NCBI RefSeq assembly: GCF_021379005.1
Contig: NZ_CP075171.1
Span: 1,612,001 to 1,676,000, forward strand
DNA from: Leptodesmis sichuanensis A121
GTDB lineage: Bacteria; Cyanobacteriota; Cyanobacteriia; Leptolyngbyales; Leptolyngbyaceae
Reading direction: 5' to 3'
Length of the DNA stretch: 64,000 nt
In this document: positions 45,177 through 55,131 of the stretch, piece after piece
Layout: each line of letters starts with the position of its first letter
Numbering within the stretch: position 1 is the stretch's first letter
Notes under the pieces: model-generated
The model's database searches: none
The model's input: the letters and a program-made list of their open reading frames with translations, nothing else
Told to the model about the DNA's origin: nothing
Made by a program: the position numbers and the translations under genes

Positions 45177-45743
45177 CTAGAAAAGCTGGCTTACCAGGCA
45201 GCTAAAACCGGGCAAAATCGGGCTGGTCAATTCATCCTGTGCATATAGCGTCGCTGCCAGCTTCAGCACCGCATTCTCCCGGCGATATACTTCAACACTT
45301 TGGGACTGAGCATTCACAATCCAGTATTCCAGCACGCCCCGCACCGAATACAACTTCAGCTTTGCTTCCCTGTCGCGTTGTTCATTCGTCTTCCCCGGCG
45401 ACAGCACCTCAACCACCAGTTCAGGAGCCGCCGTGAGATGTCCTGCCTGATCCAGCAATTGCTCCAGTCGCTCATGGCTAGCCCACACCACATCAGGAAT
45501 CACCGCATCCAATTCCGAAAACACAATCCCAGGGTTGATCGCTGCTTGTCCCAACCCACTCTGATCAGACCAGAGCTTAAGCACTGTTCCAATGTTGATA
45601 CAAACCGCTTGATGCTTCCAATCGGGTGCTCTGGTCACAAAGAGTTCTCCATCAATAATCTCGTAGCGATTGGCACGATCGCCCTCAAAGATCGCCAGGT
45701 CAGCCGTTGTCCAGCGGATTGGATGGGTGGTGGTGGAGTGCAT
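45177..45743 (-). CDS. Uma2 family (DUF820) PD-(D/E)XK nuclease-like protein
   Basis: 188 residues from ATG 45743, which has AAGGG close upstream; an ATG at 45779 would add 12. Uma2 pattern: RYEIIDGELFVTRAPDWKHQ, PDVVWASHERL, the nuclease core PELVVEVLSPGKTNEQRDRE with Glu and the following K-L-K-L-Y, then VLEYWIVNAQSQSVEVYRR. These proteins are abundant in cyanobacteria, with unknown role. Alone on its strand after the TIR promoter. Confidence 0.87.
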   Translation of the reverse strand: MHSTTTHPIRWTTADLAIFEGDRANRYEIIDGELFVTRAPDWKHQAVCINIGTVLKLWSDQSGLGQAAINPGIVFSELDAVIPDVVWASHERLEQLLDQAGHLTAAPELVVEVLSPGKTNEQRDREAKLKLYSVRGVLEYWIVNAQSQSVEVYRRENAVLKLAATLYAQDELTSPILPGFSCLVSQLF

Positions 45744-45779
45744 AAAACCCTTGCCATGCGTGCTTTGATCATACGCCAA

Positions 45780-46153
45780 ATGACTGGCTTCCAGTCAGGT
45801 GAAGCCTCGATTCTCAATCAGTGCCAGGACAATTTCCAAAGCCGTTCTGGACTGTGAGGATGTTACAAAGACAACTATCAAGCTATAGTTCATCTTATTT
45901 AGAGACTATGAGACTAATCTCAGGACTATCCTTGAGACTCATTTAGGACTATTGCCAGACGGTATTCCATAGAGATACTTCGCTGGAGTGTTGCTACGAA
46001 TCATCAGAGGTTGCCGAGAATTTAGTCCAAATTTAGTCCAGAAAAAAGAGATCAGGAAATTCGATTCTTGTAATTGTTGGAAAAGTAAGCATTTGTAATG
46101 CTTTGTCTTTCCCGACTAATTGCGTGAACCGCAATTAGTCGGAGAGGATTCCC
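45780..46153. other. spacer with TGAGACT-type motif cluster
   Basis: 374 bp, no gene seen. At 45899-45950 five copies of GAGACT, CTCAGGACT, GAGACTCA and AGGACTA occur at short spacing. The same GAGAC/GTCTC vocabulary appears at 33659-33710 and 46943-47010. An imperfect hairpin around 46116-46142 (CGACTAATTGCG...CGCAATTAGTCG) lies at the 3' side of the minus-strand operon that ends at 46154 and is a likely terminator. Confidence 0.5.
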
Positions 46154-46366
46154 TCATTCATTGGCCAGTAACAGTAACTGCGAGATGGGACAATGTAATA
46201 CCCGATCGCAACTCAGTTGCAAAAACACATCCACCGGAGCGTTATCACACATCCACACCCAGGCCGGCAGTTCTTGTACCAGCGTAGACTCATCCGGAAG
46301 ACTATGAGACTGGATAAACAGGGTAGGTTTACTGTCCTCAACAGCGATCGCAGTCACAGAAAGCAT
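46154..46366 (-). CDS. hypothetical small protein
   Basis: 70 residues: MLSVTAIAVEDSKPTLFIQS, VQELPAWVWMCDNAPVDVFL, then LHCPISQLLLLANE. Unrecognised. Three bases separate it from the gene at 46370-46696, so they form a two-gene unit. Beta-rich, no signal peptide. A hairpin (46116-46142) follows as likely terminator. Confidence 0.5.
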   Translation of the reverse strand: MLSVTAIAVEDSKPTLFIQSHSLPDESTLVQELPAWVWMCDNAPVDVFLQLSCDRVLHCPISQLLLLANE

Positions 46367-46369
46367 AAG

Positions 46370-46696
46370 TCACTCATCCTCTTGAGTTTCACTGAAAACG
46401 TCAGGTTCCCCAGCGTGGATCTTTTCCCCCGTACTCCGCATCAACTCTTCCGCTTTTTGGGGATTCTCAAAGATTAGATCCAAAAAATCCCATTTATTCA
46501 TTCCCGCCCGGTGAGCGTAATACTCTGTCTGCGACATAATGCGATCGTGACTTTGCCGAACATACATCGCCAGAGCTGCCGCCGCCTGAGTAGACACCTT
46601 CCGACCCAGAAAGAAGCTCAAAGCCGTCAACAACTTCATCTCATAATCAGGTAACGCATTGATATAAATTCTCTTACGCTCACTGGGTTCAGGCAT
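46370..46696 (-). CDS. hypothetical helical protein
   Basis: 108 residues: MPEPSERKRIYINALPDYEM, LLTALSFFLGRKVSTQAAAA, MYVRQSHDRIMSQTEYYAHR, with an acidic tail ending SETQEDE. The start (KRIYINALPDYEMKLLTALS) looks like a ribbon-helix-helix strand and helix, so a DNA-binding regulator is possible; not proven. First gene of a two-gene unit with the 70-residue protein. Confidence 0.55.
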   Translation of the reverse strand: MPEPSERKRIYINALPDYEMKLLTALSFFLGRKVSTQAAAALAMYVRQSHDRIMSQTEYYAHRAGMNKWDFLDLIFENPQKAEELMRSTGEKIHAGEPDVFSETQEDE

Positions 46697-47211
46697 GGAT
46701 CAGCAACACTCCATCGATGGAACGATCTGTCCTTCATCATAGAGGATTCATCCCTATTCAATTTCTAAGATTGGTGGCATTTACCCCCTTAAAGCAGCCT
46801 TTTGGCCCCCACAACTTGAATTTCTTGAGAAAACTCTAGGTTCTTAACGATCGCCACTCCACAGTTGTTTTTGTTTGTAGAGACATTCCGCCGGAACGTC
46901 TCTATGAAATACCGCCCACAGATCTAGTACATCCCCCACATCCAAGTCTCATCTAATAATTTGAGACTCGTCATAAGTCCAAATATAAGGCTTATTGTCT
47001 CAAATAAGACATTGATCGCCGTATAGCGCTCCAACGGGTGTTGTGCAATCTGCAATCCCAAGCAGAGAGATGTAAACAATAATTACGATTTCTCAAGTAA
47101 CTGCGATTGCCGTTATTAAAAATGCTTTATATTCAATTACATAAAGAAACCTCATCAAACCAATAACAAGACTTAACGCTACAAACTTAACGCTACAAAA
47201 GGAGTCCACCC
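46697..47211. other. spacer between divergent small genes
   Basis: 515 bp, no gene. It holds the TAGAGACATTCC/GGAACGTCTCTA hairpin (46878-46904) and a second AGTCTCA/TTGAGACT cluster at 46943-47010. The last 100 bases are AT-rich with two copies of CTTAACGCTACAAA (47173-47186 and 47188-47201) just before the ribosome site of the 71-residue gene. Confidence 0.55.
46878..46904. repeat. cyanobacterial spacer hairpin TAGAGACRTTCC
   Basis: TAGAGACATTCC pairs with GGAACGTCTCTA around GCC, with one mismatch. It is a member of the widespread TAGAGACGTTCC-type hairpin repeats of cyanobacteria, and related in sequence to the rplY terminator stem. Confidence 0.7.
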
Positions 47212-47427
47212 ATGCACCACCTGCCCGTCACGCCCGAACAAATCCTGTATATGACAATGGGTCTTTGCGGTATTGTTCTGGTTGTCTGGTTAAAGTGGCA
47301 GGATGAGCGATCGGGTGGATTGGAGAAAAGCCCAAATTGGATAATGTTGATGGTTCCTGTGCTAGTACTGTTGACTGCCCAACTTCAGTTAATTGCTCAG
47401 ATTGTCATGAACCGGATGGGTTCCTAA
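47212..47427 (+). CDS. small two-helix membrane protein
   Basis: 71 residues, two membrane helices (about 9-26 and 42-65) joined by a charged loop KWQDERSGGLEKSPN. Strong AAAGGAG ribosome site 9 bp before ATG and a good terminator after it, so a real single-gene unit. Family not recognised. The ATG is preceded by a doubled CTTAACGCTACAAA. Confidence 0.68.
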   Translation: MHHLPVTPEQILYMTMGLCGIVLVVWLKWQDERSGGLEKSPNWIMLMVPVLVLLTAQLQLIAQIVMNRMGS

Positions 47428-47471
47428 CAGCCAGAAGGCGACCTGTCCAGATGGGGTAGAAACATAAAAAT

Positions 47472-47509
47472 GAGGGGTTAGACATACCGTCTACCCCTCG
47501 TTTTATTTT
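47472..47509. terminator. terminator after the 71-residue gene
   Basis: GAGGGGTTAGAC (47472-47483) pairs with GTCTACCCCTC (47489-47499), one bulge, followed by GTTTTATTTT. It separates the plus-strand small gene from the convergent 56-residue gene and may serve both. Confidence 0.8.
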
Positions 47510-47567
47510 CGTGATGTCGATTGGAAGATTTCAGAGGAAAAAACAGTGATGCTAACTGCTGTCACCC

Positions 47568-47738
47568 CTAGCTAACAGCCAGCGTCACCAGAATCAAAGA
47601 AGTTACCAATAGACAGGCGATCGCGCCTTGAAACATATAACGGCGTTGCTGTTCCGTAGAAGGAAACTCAGCGTAATACATATCCGGTTCAGAGTAGGTG
47701 CTGGAGGAAATAACCTTGGCGCTGGTGGAGTAGCTCAT
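47568..47738 (-). CDS. 56-residue single-helix protein, Psb34 (ssl1498)-like
   Basis: Translation MSYSTSAKVISSSTYSEPDM YYAEFPSTEQQRRYM then FQGAIACLLVTSLILVTLAVS. The EPxxYYAExPSxxQQRRY stretch before one C-terminal membrane helix resembles the ssl1498/Psb34 family, small proteins that bind CP47 in photosystem II assembly. GAGG lies 9 bp before ATG. Its leader is short and AT-rich. Assignment rests on motif memory; it could be another small thylakoid protein. Confidence 0.6.
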   Translation of the reverse strand: MSYSTSAKVISSSTYSEPDMYYAEFPSTEQQRRYMFQGAIACLLVTSLILVTLAVS

Positions 47739-48082
47739 CTGTATAACCTCTTTGTAAAAACCCTTAACATCACGAAATATAACTCTAGTTTCTAGATCGC
47801 TGCAAGACTAATACGATTTCTTTATAGAATTTTTTCTATAACCTGACCTTATCAATTGCCGTTCAGTCTCCAGGTCATCAATAAAATCACAAGCTCCTTC
47901 CGAGTTAAGTGGCGAGCGAGGTTTAAGCCCCCAGTAATCCCCATGCGCCACATAGTTTGCATGGAGATCCAGTCCGTTTCAATCGTGTGTTGATCAGAGC
48001 GAGTTTCCTGATTGCCATCGCGTTCTCATGTATTGGGTTTCTGAATGGGGAAAGACTTGCAAATCAACATATCGGAGTTTCT
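47739..48082. other. spacer before the methyltransferase gene
   Basis: 344 bp AT-rich DNA, no supported gene. An in-frame extension of the methyltransferase back to a TTG at 47957 is open, but its 42 codons do not look like protein of this family. Promoters for both flanking divergent genes should lie here; no consensus was convincing. Confidence 0.5.
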
Positions 48083-49060
48083 GTGAAAAAACTGCTAAGA
48101 CAATTTCTTCCACCAGTAGGTATACAAGACATCGTATTGGCCCCCTTCGTCTATCCTGCCGCCTGGGTGATGAGAAAAATTCGGTGGACAGGTGTAGACA
48201 GGATGCCACATTGTAAGAGTGCTTTAATGAAGGTTGGCGTTTTTCCTATTCGCAATCATTATTACGAACCACAATTTGATTATCGCAACTCACAGTCAGA
48301 CTTCTCTCAAGACAGAACCCTTCCTGGCATCAACTGGAACATTTCTGAACAACTAGCAATGCTTGCAAAGTTTTCATTTGCTGCTGAGCTTGCAGATCTT
48401 CCTCAAGAAAAGCCAGAGACACTCAAATTCTATGTGAATAACAACACCTTCAAGTCAGGAGATGCTGAATATTGGTATCAACTGATTCGAGCGATTAAGC
48501 CAAGAAGGATATTCGAAGTTGGTAGCGGGAACTCCACCTTGATGGCAATTCATGCCATCTGTAAAAATCAAGAGGATGATCCAAGCTATCAGTGTGAACA
48601 TATTTGCATCGAGCCTTATGAAGTTCCCTGGCTTGAAGCAGCAGGTGTTTCCGTAGTCAGAAAAAAAGTTGAAGATATAGAGCGATCGTTCTTCTCCAAA
48701 CTTCAAGAAAATGACATCTTATTCATTGACTCCTCCCATGTAATCAGACCTCAAGGTGATGTTCTTTTTGAATATCTTGAGTTATTACCATCCCTCAATA
48801 AAGGCGTGATTGTTCACATACACGACATTTTTTCACCTAAAAACTATCCAAAGGAATGGCTAGAAGATGAAGTCCTCTTCTGGAACGAACAATATTTACT
48901 AGAGGCATTCTTGTCACATAACAGTAGTTGGAAGATTATCGGTGCTCTAAACTATTTGCATCACAATTATTACGAGAAACTTAAATCCGTTGCGCCGTTT
49001 TTAACTCCTGAAAGAGAGCCTGGCTCATTCTATATTCAGAAAATTCTGGATCTAAATTAG
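48083..49060 (+). CDS. class I SAM-dependent methyltransferase (Methyltransf_24-like)
   Basis: 325 residues from GTG 48083, preceded by CGGAG at 6 bp; the start KKLLRQFLPPVGIQDIVLAP fits the family. SAM-binding motif I reads RRIFEVGSGNSTLMAI (near 147-162); motif II region ICIEPYEVPWL; IFIDSSHVIRPQGDVLFEYL and VIVHIHDIF are typical of polysaccharide-linked Methyltransf_24 enzymes. Likely O-methylates a surface glycan or related substrate; substrate unknown. Monocistronic. An upstream TTG (47957) was rejected as start. Confidence 0.8.
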   Translation: MKKLLRQFLPPVGIQDIVLAPFVYPAAWVMRKIRWTGVDRMPHCKSALMKVGVFPIRNHYYEPQFDYRNSQSDFSQDRTLPGINWNISEQLAMLAKFSFAAELADLPQEKPETLKFYVNNNTFKSGDAEYWYQLIRAIKPRRIFEVGSGNSTLMAIHAICKNQEDDPSYQCEHICIEPYEVPWLEAAGVSVVRKKVEDIERSFFSKLQENDILFIDSSHVIRPQGDVLFEYLELLPSLNKGVIVHIHDIFSPKNYPKEWLEDEVLFWNEQYLLEAFLSHNSSWKIIGALNYLHHNYYEKLKSVAPFLTPEREPGSFYIQKILDLN

Positions 49061-49192
49061 TTTGTGTTTTGTAAGCGGCGTGAGCCAGTAAGAAGCAATC
49101 AGGCTAAGCTGATCTCAGGCACGTTGGAGGGATATCCTGTATGGCAGAGCGAAAGAAACGAAGCATTGCTGGAGATAAAACGCTCTGTCTGC

Positions 49193-52100
49193 CTATTCTA
49201 TACGGTGCTCAAGTCTGGTTTTGGTCAACTGGACAATCTGATCGAATTGGAAGTTTTCAGCCCAATTTTTTAAGGCAGTTGCTAGTGGGTGATGGGTTAC
49301 TGGAATGTGTTGAATGAGTTGAAGGATGGGTTCGTCAAATCCTCTAATTGCTTCCCGATGAAGTTGAATCACCCACCAAGTCGGCATCTGAGCAAGATGT
49401 TCAGTCAGGCTAGCCAGTGTGGGCATAGCATCATCGGGTTGATGCTGGCTGGCTTCCTGACCTGCAATCTCCCGATACAAATAACGAACGCCCAACTGTT
49501 CAGAGATTTTCCTGAATAATTCATCGACCTGAATAGGTTTACGAATAAAGTCATTACAGCCCATCGACAAAATAGCCATGCGAGTGTCTTCAAACGCATC
49601 AGCCGTGAGAGCAATAATTTTAGTGATCGATCTCAAATTCTGCGGATTGGGATGATCGGCCAATGCCTGATGACGCAGGACGAATGACTCCCGCAAGCGA
49701 ATCTGCCTGGTTGCCTGGTAGCCGTCCATAATTGGCATATGCAGATCCATCAGAATCAGGTGAGGATGCCAATTTGCCCAGAGGGCGATCGCGGCTTGCC
49801 CATCCTTAGCAACACGTACGTCAAATCCCATGGGAGACAATAATTGCACCAGCAGTTGGCTATTATCCCAACGGTCTTCTACAATCAGCACGCGATACGT
49901 TGGTTGTCCAGGAGCCAGCCCAACCACCTGACGAGAAGTTTGCAAAGCAGTTGATGACTCGATCGCCTCACCTTTGCGAACCCAAATCTCAAATTTAAAG
50001 GTACTGCCCTGTCCCACAATGCTTTGTACAGTGATATCTCCACCCATGAGATTCACAAACTTGCGGCTAATCTTTAAGCCCAAGCCCGTTCCCTCACTGG
50101 CACGCTGACCAGTTTGAGTTTGCACAAAGGCTTTAAATAAATTTTCAACTTCCTCTGTGGCAATACCAGGACCGGTATCCGAAATTTCAAAGGCCAGTAA
50201 GTAGCGAGGAGATGGGGAATCGGAAACAGGGAACCGGAAATCCGTTGCTTCCCCATAGCCTTCGCTCTCTTCATCTTGGCAACGGACCTTCAAAGTCACC
50301 TGTCCTTCCTGGGTAAACTTCACTGCATTCCCTAACAAATTAAGCAGAACCTGACGCAGCCTATTTTCATCAGCGGTGATAAGTCGAGGCAAATTGGGAT
50401 CCAGATCAAATACCAAATCAAGATTTTTGTTCGCTGCTTTAATATGCAGCATTTGTTTTAAATGATCTAAAAAATGGTGCAGATAAAAACTTGTTGGATG
50501 AAGTTCTAGTTTGCCGGCTTCAATTTTAGATAGCTCTAACACATCATTAATTAATTCTAGTAAATGCTGTCCACTGCGGTTAATAATGCTGAGATATTCC
50601 TGATGCTCAGGATTGATAAAGTCAGTATGATTCATTAACTGCGTGAAGCCTAGAATGGCATTCAGGGGAGTGCGTAATTCATGGCTCATATTGGCCAAAA
50701 ATTCACTTTTAGCGCGATTAGCATTTTCAGCCGTTTCCCTCGCCTGCTGCAGTTCTAACTCAATTTGTTTGCGATCGCTGATATCTTCAATCAACAGCAA
50801 CAAGCCATTCGGTTGGTTACCAGTGGGGGAGGAAGAATACACTAGCGGATCTAGCATCAGGTCAAACCAGCGTTGGCCATGTTTCAAATTCTTGTGTCGA
50901 ATCGCATGGCCCGCTTTCAAGCTTTTCAGGCTTGTCTGCCACTGTTCCTGACTCAACCAGTGAGGCACTAATTTATCGCGTAAACGGTGGCCGATCGTAA
51001 CGTGCAACCAGGTCGCAGCCAATGGGTTACAAAACCAGATTACTCCATCCAGGTCAGTGGCTAAGAGTCCCATCGTTAAATTGCGGGCGATCGCCGCCTG
51101 AGCAGATTGCGATCGGCCCAATAGTTCTGCCAGGGCAGCTAACTGAACTACTCGCGAAACATTTGATTCAGAATCAGAGAGAAAGGGGTTCTGAGTTGCT
51201 GTAGCGGCAGGATGGGGATGGGTTGTATCCAAGATCAGATCCTGTCGATAACGCTGCCAAAGCCGTTCAATCTGTTGCCGCAGGAGATAGTTCTCCCGCA
51301 GTCGTTCAGTCAGGGCAACGGCCGCCGCTGTCAGGCAAAATAGGGCAATGGGCAAAGCTACTGGCAGCAAATAATTAGTCCGCAGCAGGAGAATGCTAAG
51401 CAACACCCACAGCACACTGATACCATGAATTACCAGCAGTTGCTGTCGGGTGCTCAAACCCGATAACACCCAACTCAAACCGGGGCCACCCAGCAACAGA
51501 ATGCAGATTAACCAGCCCGGATTTAAGGGCCGTAAATAGTTCTGTTGCAGCAAATTATTAATGACTGTGGCATGGAGGTAAACGCTACTGGCTGCCGGAT
51601 TTTGATCAAATGGAGTGGTCATAGAATCGAGGCCCGTTGCCGTCACCCCGACTAATACAATTTTGTTTTGCAAGGCAGGTAGCGGTACTTTGCCACGGAC
51701 TACATCCACAAACGAATATTGACGGAGACTGTTGGCAGATCCCATCCAATTTACCCACAGGGGAGACTTCAGGGTGGGCAGTGGAATCGGTTGTCGTACC
51801 AAGCCATACGCTTCCACTGTGGCCACCCCAAAAGCAGGTTCGCCTTGGGTGTAAAGGTTCACCTGGCGCACAATACCGTCTGCATCTTCACGCTTCAAGA
51901 CGTGGCCCGTGGCGATCGCAGCCTGTTCCAGCAGTGGAACAGGTTCCAGTGGCAGCCCGGTTGCATCCCAGGCTGTTGCTAACACGACCCGACCCTGCGT
52001 GGTCATTGCCTCTGCCAATTGAGCATCTACTGGACTGGATTCAGACCAGATTAAGTCCACAGCGACGATCGCGGAATTCGCTTGACGCAGCACATTCAGG

Positions 52101-52372
52101 AGTTCAAGGTAAGATTGCCGGGGCCAGGGAAAGCGACCGAGTTGGCGCAAACTGGCATCATCGATCGCTACCAGCACCAGTCGATCATCCCAGGGTTGTT
52201 CTCCTCGTGCTCGAAACATAGCGCGGTAAGCAATTTGCTCTAAAGGCTGAAAAAATCCCAGTAGCAGTAGCAAGGTAATCAAGAGCAGGGTTAAACTTCC
52301 CGGCAGGAGTCGCCATAGGGCTACCCTCCCTGGTAGGAGCCGCCATCGATGCTTCTGGAAGAACCCCTTCAT
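49193..52372 (-). CDS. CHASE2-PAS hybrid sensor histidine kinase with receiver domain
   Basis: 1059 residues. N-terminal membrane helix (about 22-45), extracytoplasmic CHASE2 domain (about 50-285, [20 protein letters not shown]), three helices (about 288-360), a PAS-like segment (about 430-540), HisKA with [10 protein letters not shown] (His 564), HATPase with DTGPGIA and GTGLGLKI, and a C-terminal receiver with [13 protein letters not shown] (Asp 876) and a KPI switch. A C-terminal tail may be Hpt-like but lacks a clear His motif. Starts overlapping by 4 bp with the stop of the FecR gene, a recurrent FecR-CHASE2 pair in cyanobacteria. Confidence 0.9.
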   Translation of the reverse strand: MKGFFQKHRWRLLPGRVALWRLLPGSLTLLLITLLLLLGFFQPLEQIAYRAMFRARGEQPWDDRLVLVAIDDASLRQLGRFPWPRQSYLELLNVLRQANSAIVAVDLIWSESSPVDAQLAEAMTTQGRVVLATAWDATGLPLEPVPLLEQAAIATGHVLKREDADGIVRQVNLYTQGEPAFGVATVEAYGLVRQPIPLPTLKSPLWVNWMGSANSLRQYSFVDVVRGKVPLPALQNKIVLVGVTATGLDSMTTPFDQNPAASSVYLHATVINNLLQQNYLRPLNPGWLICILLLGGPGLSWVLSGLSTRQQLLVIHGISVLWVLLSILLLRTNYLLPVALPIALFCLTAAAVALTERLRENYLLRQQIERLWQRYRQDLILDTTHPHPAATATQNPFLSDSESNVSRVVQLAALAELLGRSQSAQAAIARNLTMGLLATDLDGVIWFCNPLAATWLHVTIGHRLRDKLVPHWLSQEQWQTSLKSLKAGHAIRHKNLKHGQRWFDLMLDPLVYSSSPTGNQPNGLLLLIEDISDRKQIELELQQARETAENANRAKSEFLANMSHELRTPLNAILGFTQLMNHTDFINPEHQEYLSIINRSGQHLLELINDVLELSKIEAGKLELHPTSFYLHHFLDHLKQMLHIKAANKNLDLVFDLDPNLPRLITADENRLRQVLLNLLGNAVKFTQEGQVTLKVRCQDEESEGYGEATDFRFPVSDSPSPRYLLAFEISDTGPGIATEEVENLFKAFVQTQTGQRASEGTGLGLKISRKFVNLMGGDITVQSIVGQGSTFKFEIWVRKGEAIESSTALQTSRQVVGLAPGQPTYRVLIVEDRWDNSQLLVQLLSPMGFDVRVAKDGQAAIALWANWHPHLILMDLHMPIMDGYQATRQIRLRESFVLRHQALADHPNPQNLRSITKIIALTADAFEDTRMAILSMGCNDFIRKPIQVDELFRKISEQLGVRYLYREIAGQEASQHQPDDAMPTLASLTEHLAQMPTWWVIQLHREAIRGFDEPILQLIQHIPVTHHPLATALKNWAENFQFDQIVQLTKTRLEHRIE

Positions 52373-53262
52373 AGAGTAATTGTCAGTTGATGAGTCTGCT
52401 GCCGACCCAGTGGTGTAATTACTGTAACCTGAAGCTTCTGGACAGACACGGCGGGAAGCATGATGCTAAACCAGCCGTTGCGATCGGTCACTTGCGGGAC
52501 ATTTCCGACCAATACGGTATTGACCGGATCAACCTGCCCCCAGAAGCGCACCTGACGCAGCCCACGCTGAATGAGTCGTTCCAGGGTATAGCGTATCTCG
52601 GTATTATCCCTTAGAGGAACAGGTGGGGTTGGCGGTTCTCCCGGTATTGTAAAGTTTTGAAATCCGGCAGGTACGGCAACCGTTTGTCCCTGAGCTGTGG
52701 TATCGACAGCACCTGTGAGCGTGGCAAGTCCCGTTTTGCCATTGGGCTGCACTGCCACGCCAAACTCGGTACCTCTTACAGCACTGACGCCTGCTGGAGT
52801 TTGCAGTTGCAACCTGGAGCCACGATGGGTAAACCGCCGTAATCGCAACCGCACCTGTCCATAAGGAACGCTTAAATGAGTGATACGACCATTATCCGGA
52901 GCTATGCCCAACATCTGGACATTAATTTGCGTGTTCTCGGCTAGCGTGATGAAGCCAACCGCTGTATCTACTTCTAAAGTCGCGGGCGATCGCTGACCCG
53001 TAGTAATTCCGTCACCGATAGCCTGCAAGCGATCGCCCACTTTCGCTGAGCGAGATTGTTGCTGATCCTGGTAAGTCACCTTGCCGCTCATCTGCTGTAC
53101 AGATAACCAGCGATCGACTCGTACCGGAATTGACTGTTGTGCGGCTCCGGTATGGATCTGTGAAAGCAAAAAATACAGGCAGGCAGCAGGCAAAACCCTA
53201 TGAGGAGTCTTCTCTACCAGGTCGCGAATTGACTGTTTCAAGGTTGTGAAATAGCTATACAT
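52369..53262 (-). CDS. FecR domain secreted protein
   Basis: 297 residues with signal peptide (about 22-42). FecR domain about 70-200: [71 protein letters not shown]. The C-terminal 90 residues form a beta domain ending THQLTITL. It is the first gene of a two-gene unit with the CHASE2 kinase (4-bp overlap), and probably works with its extracytoplasmic sensor domain. Ligand unknown. Confidence 0.88.
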   Translation of the reverse strand: MYSYFTTLKQSIRDLVEKTPHRVLPAACLYFLLSQIHTGAAQQSIPVRVDRWLSVQQMSGKVTYQDQQQSRSAKVGDRLQAIGDGITTGQRSPATLEVDTAVGFITLAENTQINVQMLGIAPDNGRITHLSVPYGQVRLRLRRFTHRGSRLQLQTPAGVSAVRGTEFGVAVQPNGKTGLATLTGAVDTTAQGQTVAVPAGFQNFTIPGEPPTPPVPLRDNTEIRYTLERLIQRGLRQVRFWGQVDPVNTVLVGNVPQVTDRNGWFSIMLPAVSVQKLQVTVITPLGRQQTHQLTITL

Positions 53263-53433
53263 TCGTCATTTTGCACCTCACTAGAGCTTGGTATATTTTA
53301 TGACTTAAGGGACTGATTACTGATGCCTCATTCGGACGATAACCACCCTTGATCAAGAAGGTTAACCAACTGCATAGTATGGTGAACGGGCCGCAACTGA
53401 TTACATCCTAATTCACCAGGAAAAATTATTGCT

Positions 53434-55053
53434 ATGGAGAGGAAACCTTCTATATTGTTGCCAAACCACAGGCTACTCAGAATCATGCGGATGTTTGGTA
53501 TTGGCCTCTTAGTCCTGGCAATGAGCTTTCGGTTCATTCACCTCGATCGCAAAGTCTACTGGCATGACGAGGTATATACCTCAACCGTAATCACAGCTCG
53601 TCCTGGCCACTATCTCAGCGAAGCATTGTTTCAGAACAAATTCGTGAAACCAGCCGATCTTCTGGCCTATCAGCAGTTTGTACCGGGTTTAACCTTAACC
53701 GACATGATTGTTCGGAAGGGATTAGAAGACTCCCAACACCCCCCGTTCTACTACATCCTGTTGTATTTTTGGGCACAGATAGCAGGCACGGCTCCTGCAG
53801 TTTTGCGGGGATTTTCCGCCTTGCTCAATGTGTTAATTTTTCCAGCCGTGTACTGGTTATGTCTGGAACTGTTTGAGTCTTCGCTAGCGGGATGGATTGC
53901 GATCGCCCTGTTTGCTGTCTCGCCTTTTCATCTGGTTTTTGCCCAGGAAGTCCGAGAATTCGGAGTTTGGACAGCCATCATCCTGGCTTGTAGTGCGCTG
54001 CTGCTGCGGGCCATCCGCTCTCCTTCAGGACAAAACTGGCTATGGTACGGAGCATCCATGCTGGTGGCCTGTTATACGGCACTGTTCACTTTATGGATCG
54101 CAGTGGGACACTTCTTGTATACCCTGGTGATCGATCCCAAAAATCAGTTCTGCCAACGACCGATGCAGATTGGTAGGCGAACCATTCTGTGTAGCGTGAC
54201 GCTGCTGGGAGTTGGTTTGCTGTTTATTCCCTGGCTGTACTTCATGGTTGCATCAGGTGATCTGCTGGGGGCCACCACTTCCTGGGTTGCCGTTCCGCTA
54301 CCACTGGATATCAGCCTACAAATGATTAGTTTTAATTTCAGCCGTGGTTTTGTTGATTTCAATGCAGACTTAAGCGATATCCTGGCTCAAGTTCTGGCGA
54401 TCGCCCTTCTGATCCTGCAGGGGTATGCTGTGTATGTCCTCTGTCGAACTGCACCAAAGCGTATCTGGTGGTTTATTCTCACCTTTACAGGAGTGACGGC
54501 CCTCGCCCTGGGACTTCCCGATTTAATCCATGGAGGACAGCGGTTTACGGTCACGCGCTATCTCATTCCCTGTATTGTGGGGTTGCAACTGGCTGTGGTT
54601 TACCTGCTGACCACCTATTTCACGGCTCCCCTGCAAAGCTGGAAATTTCGCTTTGCGACCACCACCTTCTCAATTCTGCTCATCCTGGGCATTGCCTCCT
54701 GTGGAGTCTATGCGCAAGCCAATACCTGGTGGAATAAGGTACTGAATTCCAACTATCATCAGGTGGCTGAGCTGATTAACAGTTCCGATCGTCCCCTGAT
54801 TATTGCCGATGCGTCTAGTTACAATTCGGCCAGTGTAGTTTCCCTCAGCTACCTTCTGAAACCAGACACCCAACTCCTGCTCCTTCCGGCGGATAGCCCA
54901 GATCTCCCGCTCAACACCTTACCAGGAAACATCAAGACCGTTTTTCTCTTCAATCTGCCGGAAGCCTTACGCCAACATTTTGAGGCCAAGTACCAGCGCC
55001 CCTTAGTTCAGGCATTCCAGGATCCCTGGAACGATATCTGGAAGAATCCATGA
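53434..55053 (+). CDS. GT39-type (ArnT/PMT-like) membrane glycosyltransferase
   Basis: 539 residues with about ten to twelve hydrophobic helices. After the first helix the GT-C acidic signature is present as RKVYWHDEVYT (His-Asp-Glu near 45-47), followed by HPPFYYILLYFW, typical of GT39 enzymes that use polyprenyl-phosphate sugars. The C-terminal 100 residues are soluble (LIIADASSYNSASVVSLSYL). Divergent from the FecR gene. Acceptor unknown, perhaps lipid or glycan. Confidence 0.82.
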   Translation: MERKPSILLPNHRLLRIMRMFGIGLLVLAMSFRFIHLDRKVYWHDEVYTSTVITARPGHYLSEALFQNKFVKPADLLAYQQFVPGLTLTDMIVRKGLEDSQHPPFYYILLYFWAQIAGTAPAVLRGFSALLNVLIFPAVYWLCLELFESSLAGWIAIALFAVSPFHLVFAQEVREFGVWTAIILACSALLLRAIRSPSGQNWLWYGASMLVACYTALFTLWIAVGHFLYTLVIDPKNQFCQRPMQIGRRTILCSVTLLGVGLLFIPWLYFMVASGDLLGATTSWVAVPLPLDISLQMISFNFSRGFVDFNADLSDILAQVLAIALLILQGYAVYVLCRTAPKRIWWFILTFTGVTALALGLPDLIHGGQRFTVTRYLIPCIVGLQLAVVYLLTTYFTAPLQSWKFRFATTTFSILLILGIASCGVYAQANTWWNKVLNSNYHQVAELINSSDRPLIIADASSYNSASVVSLSYLLKPDTQLLLLPADSPDLPLNTLPGNIKTVFLFNLPEALRQHFEAKYQRPLVQAFQDPWNDIWKNP

Positions 55054-55131
55054 AACGTGTTCCCCTTGCAATCTGGGATACAGTGCAGTGGGATTAAGGG
55101 CCGTATTGATGAATTAGTTGACCTGAACGTT

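Noticed and set aside
49064-49273. 69-codon frame after the methyltransferase gene
   Set aside because: Overlaps the 3' end of the CHASE2 kinase on the other strand, no ribosome site, no features.
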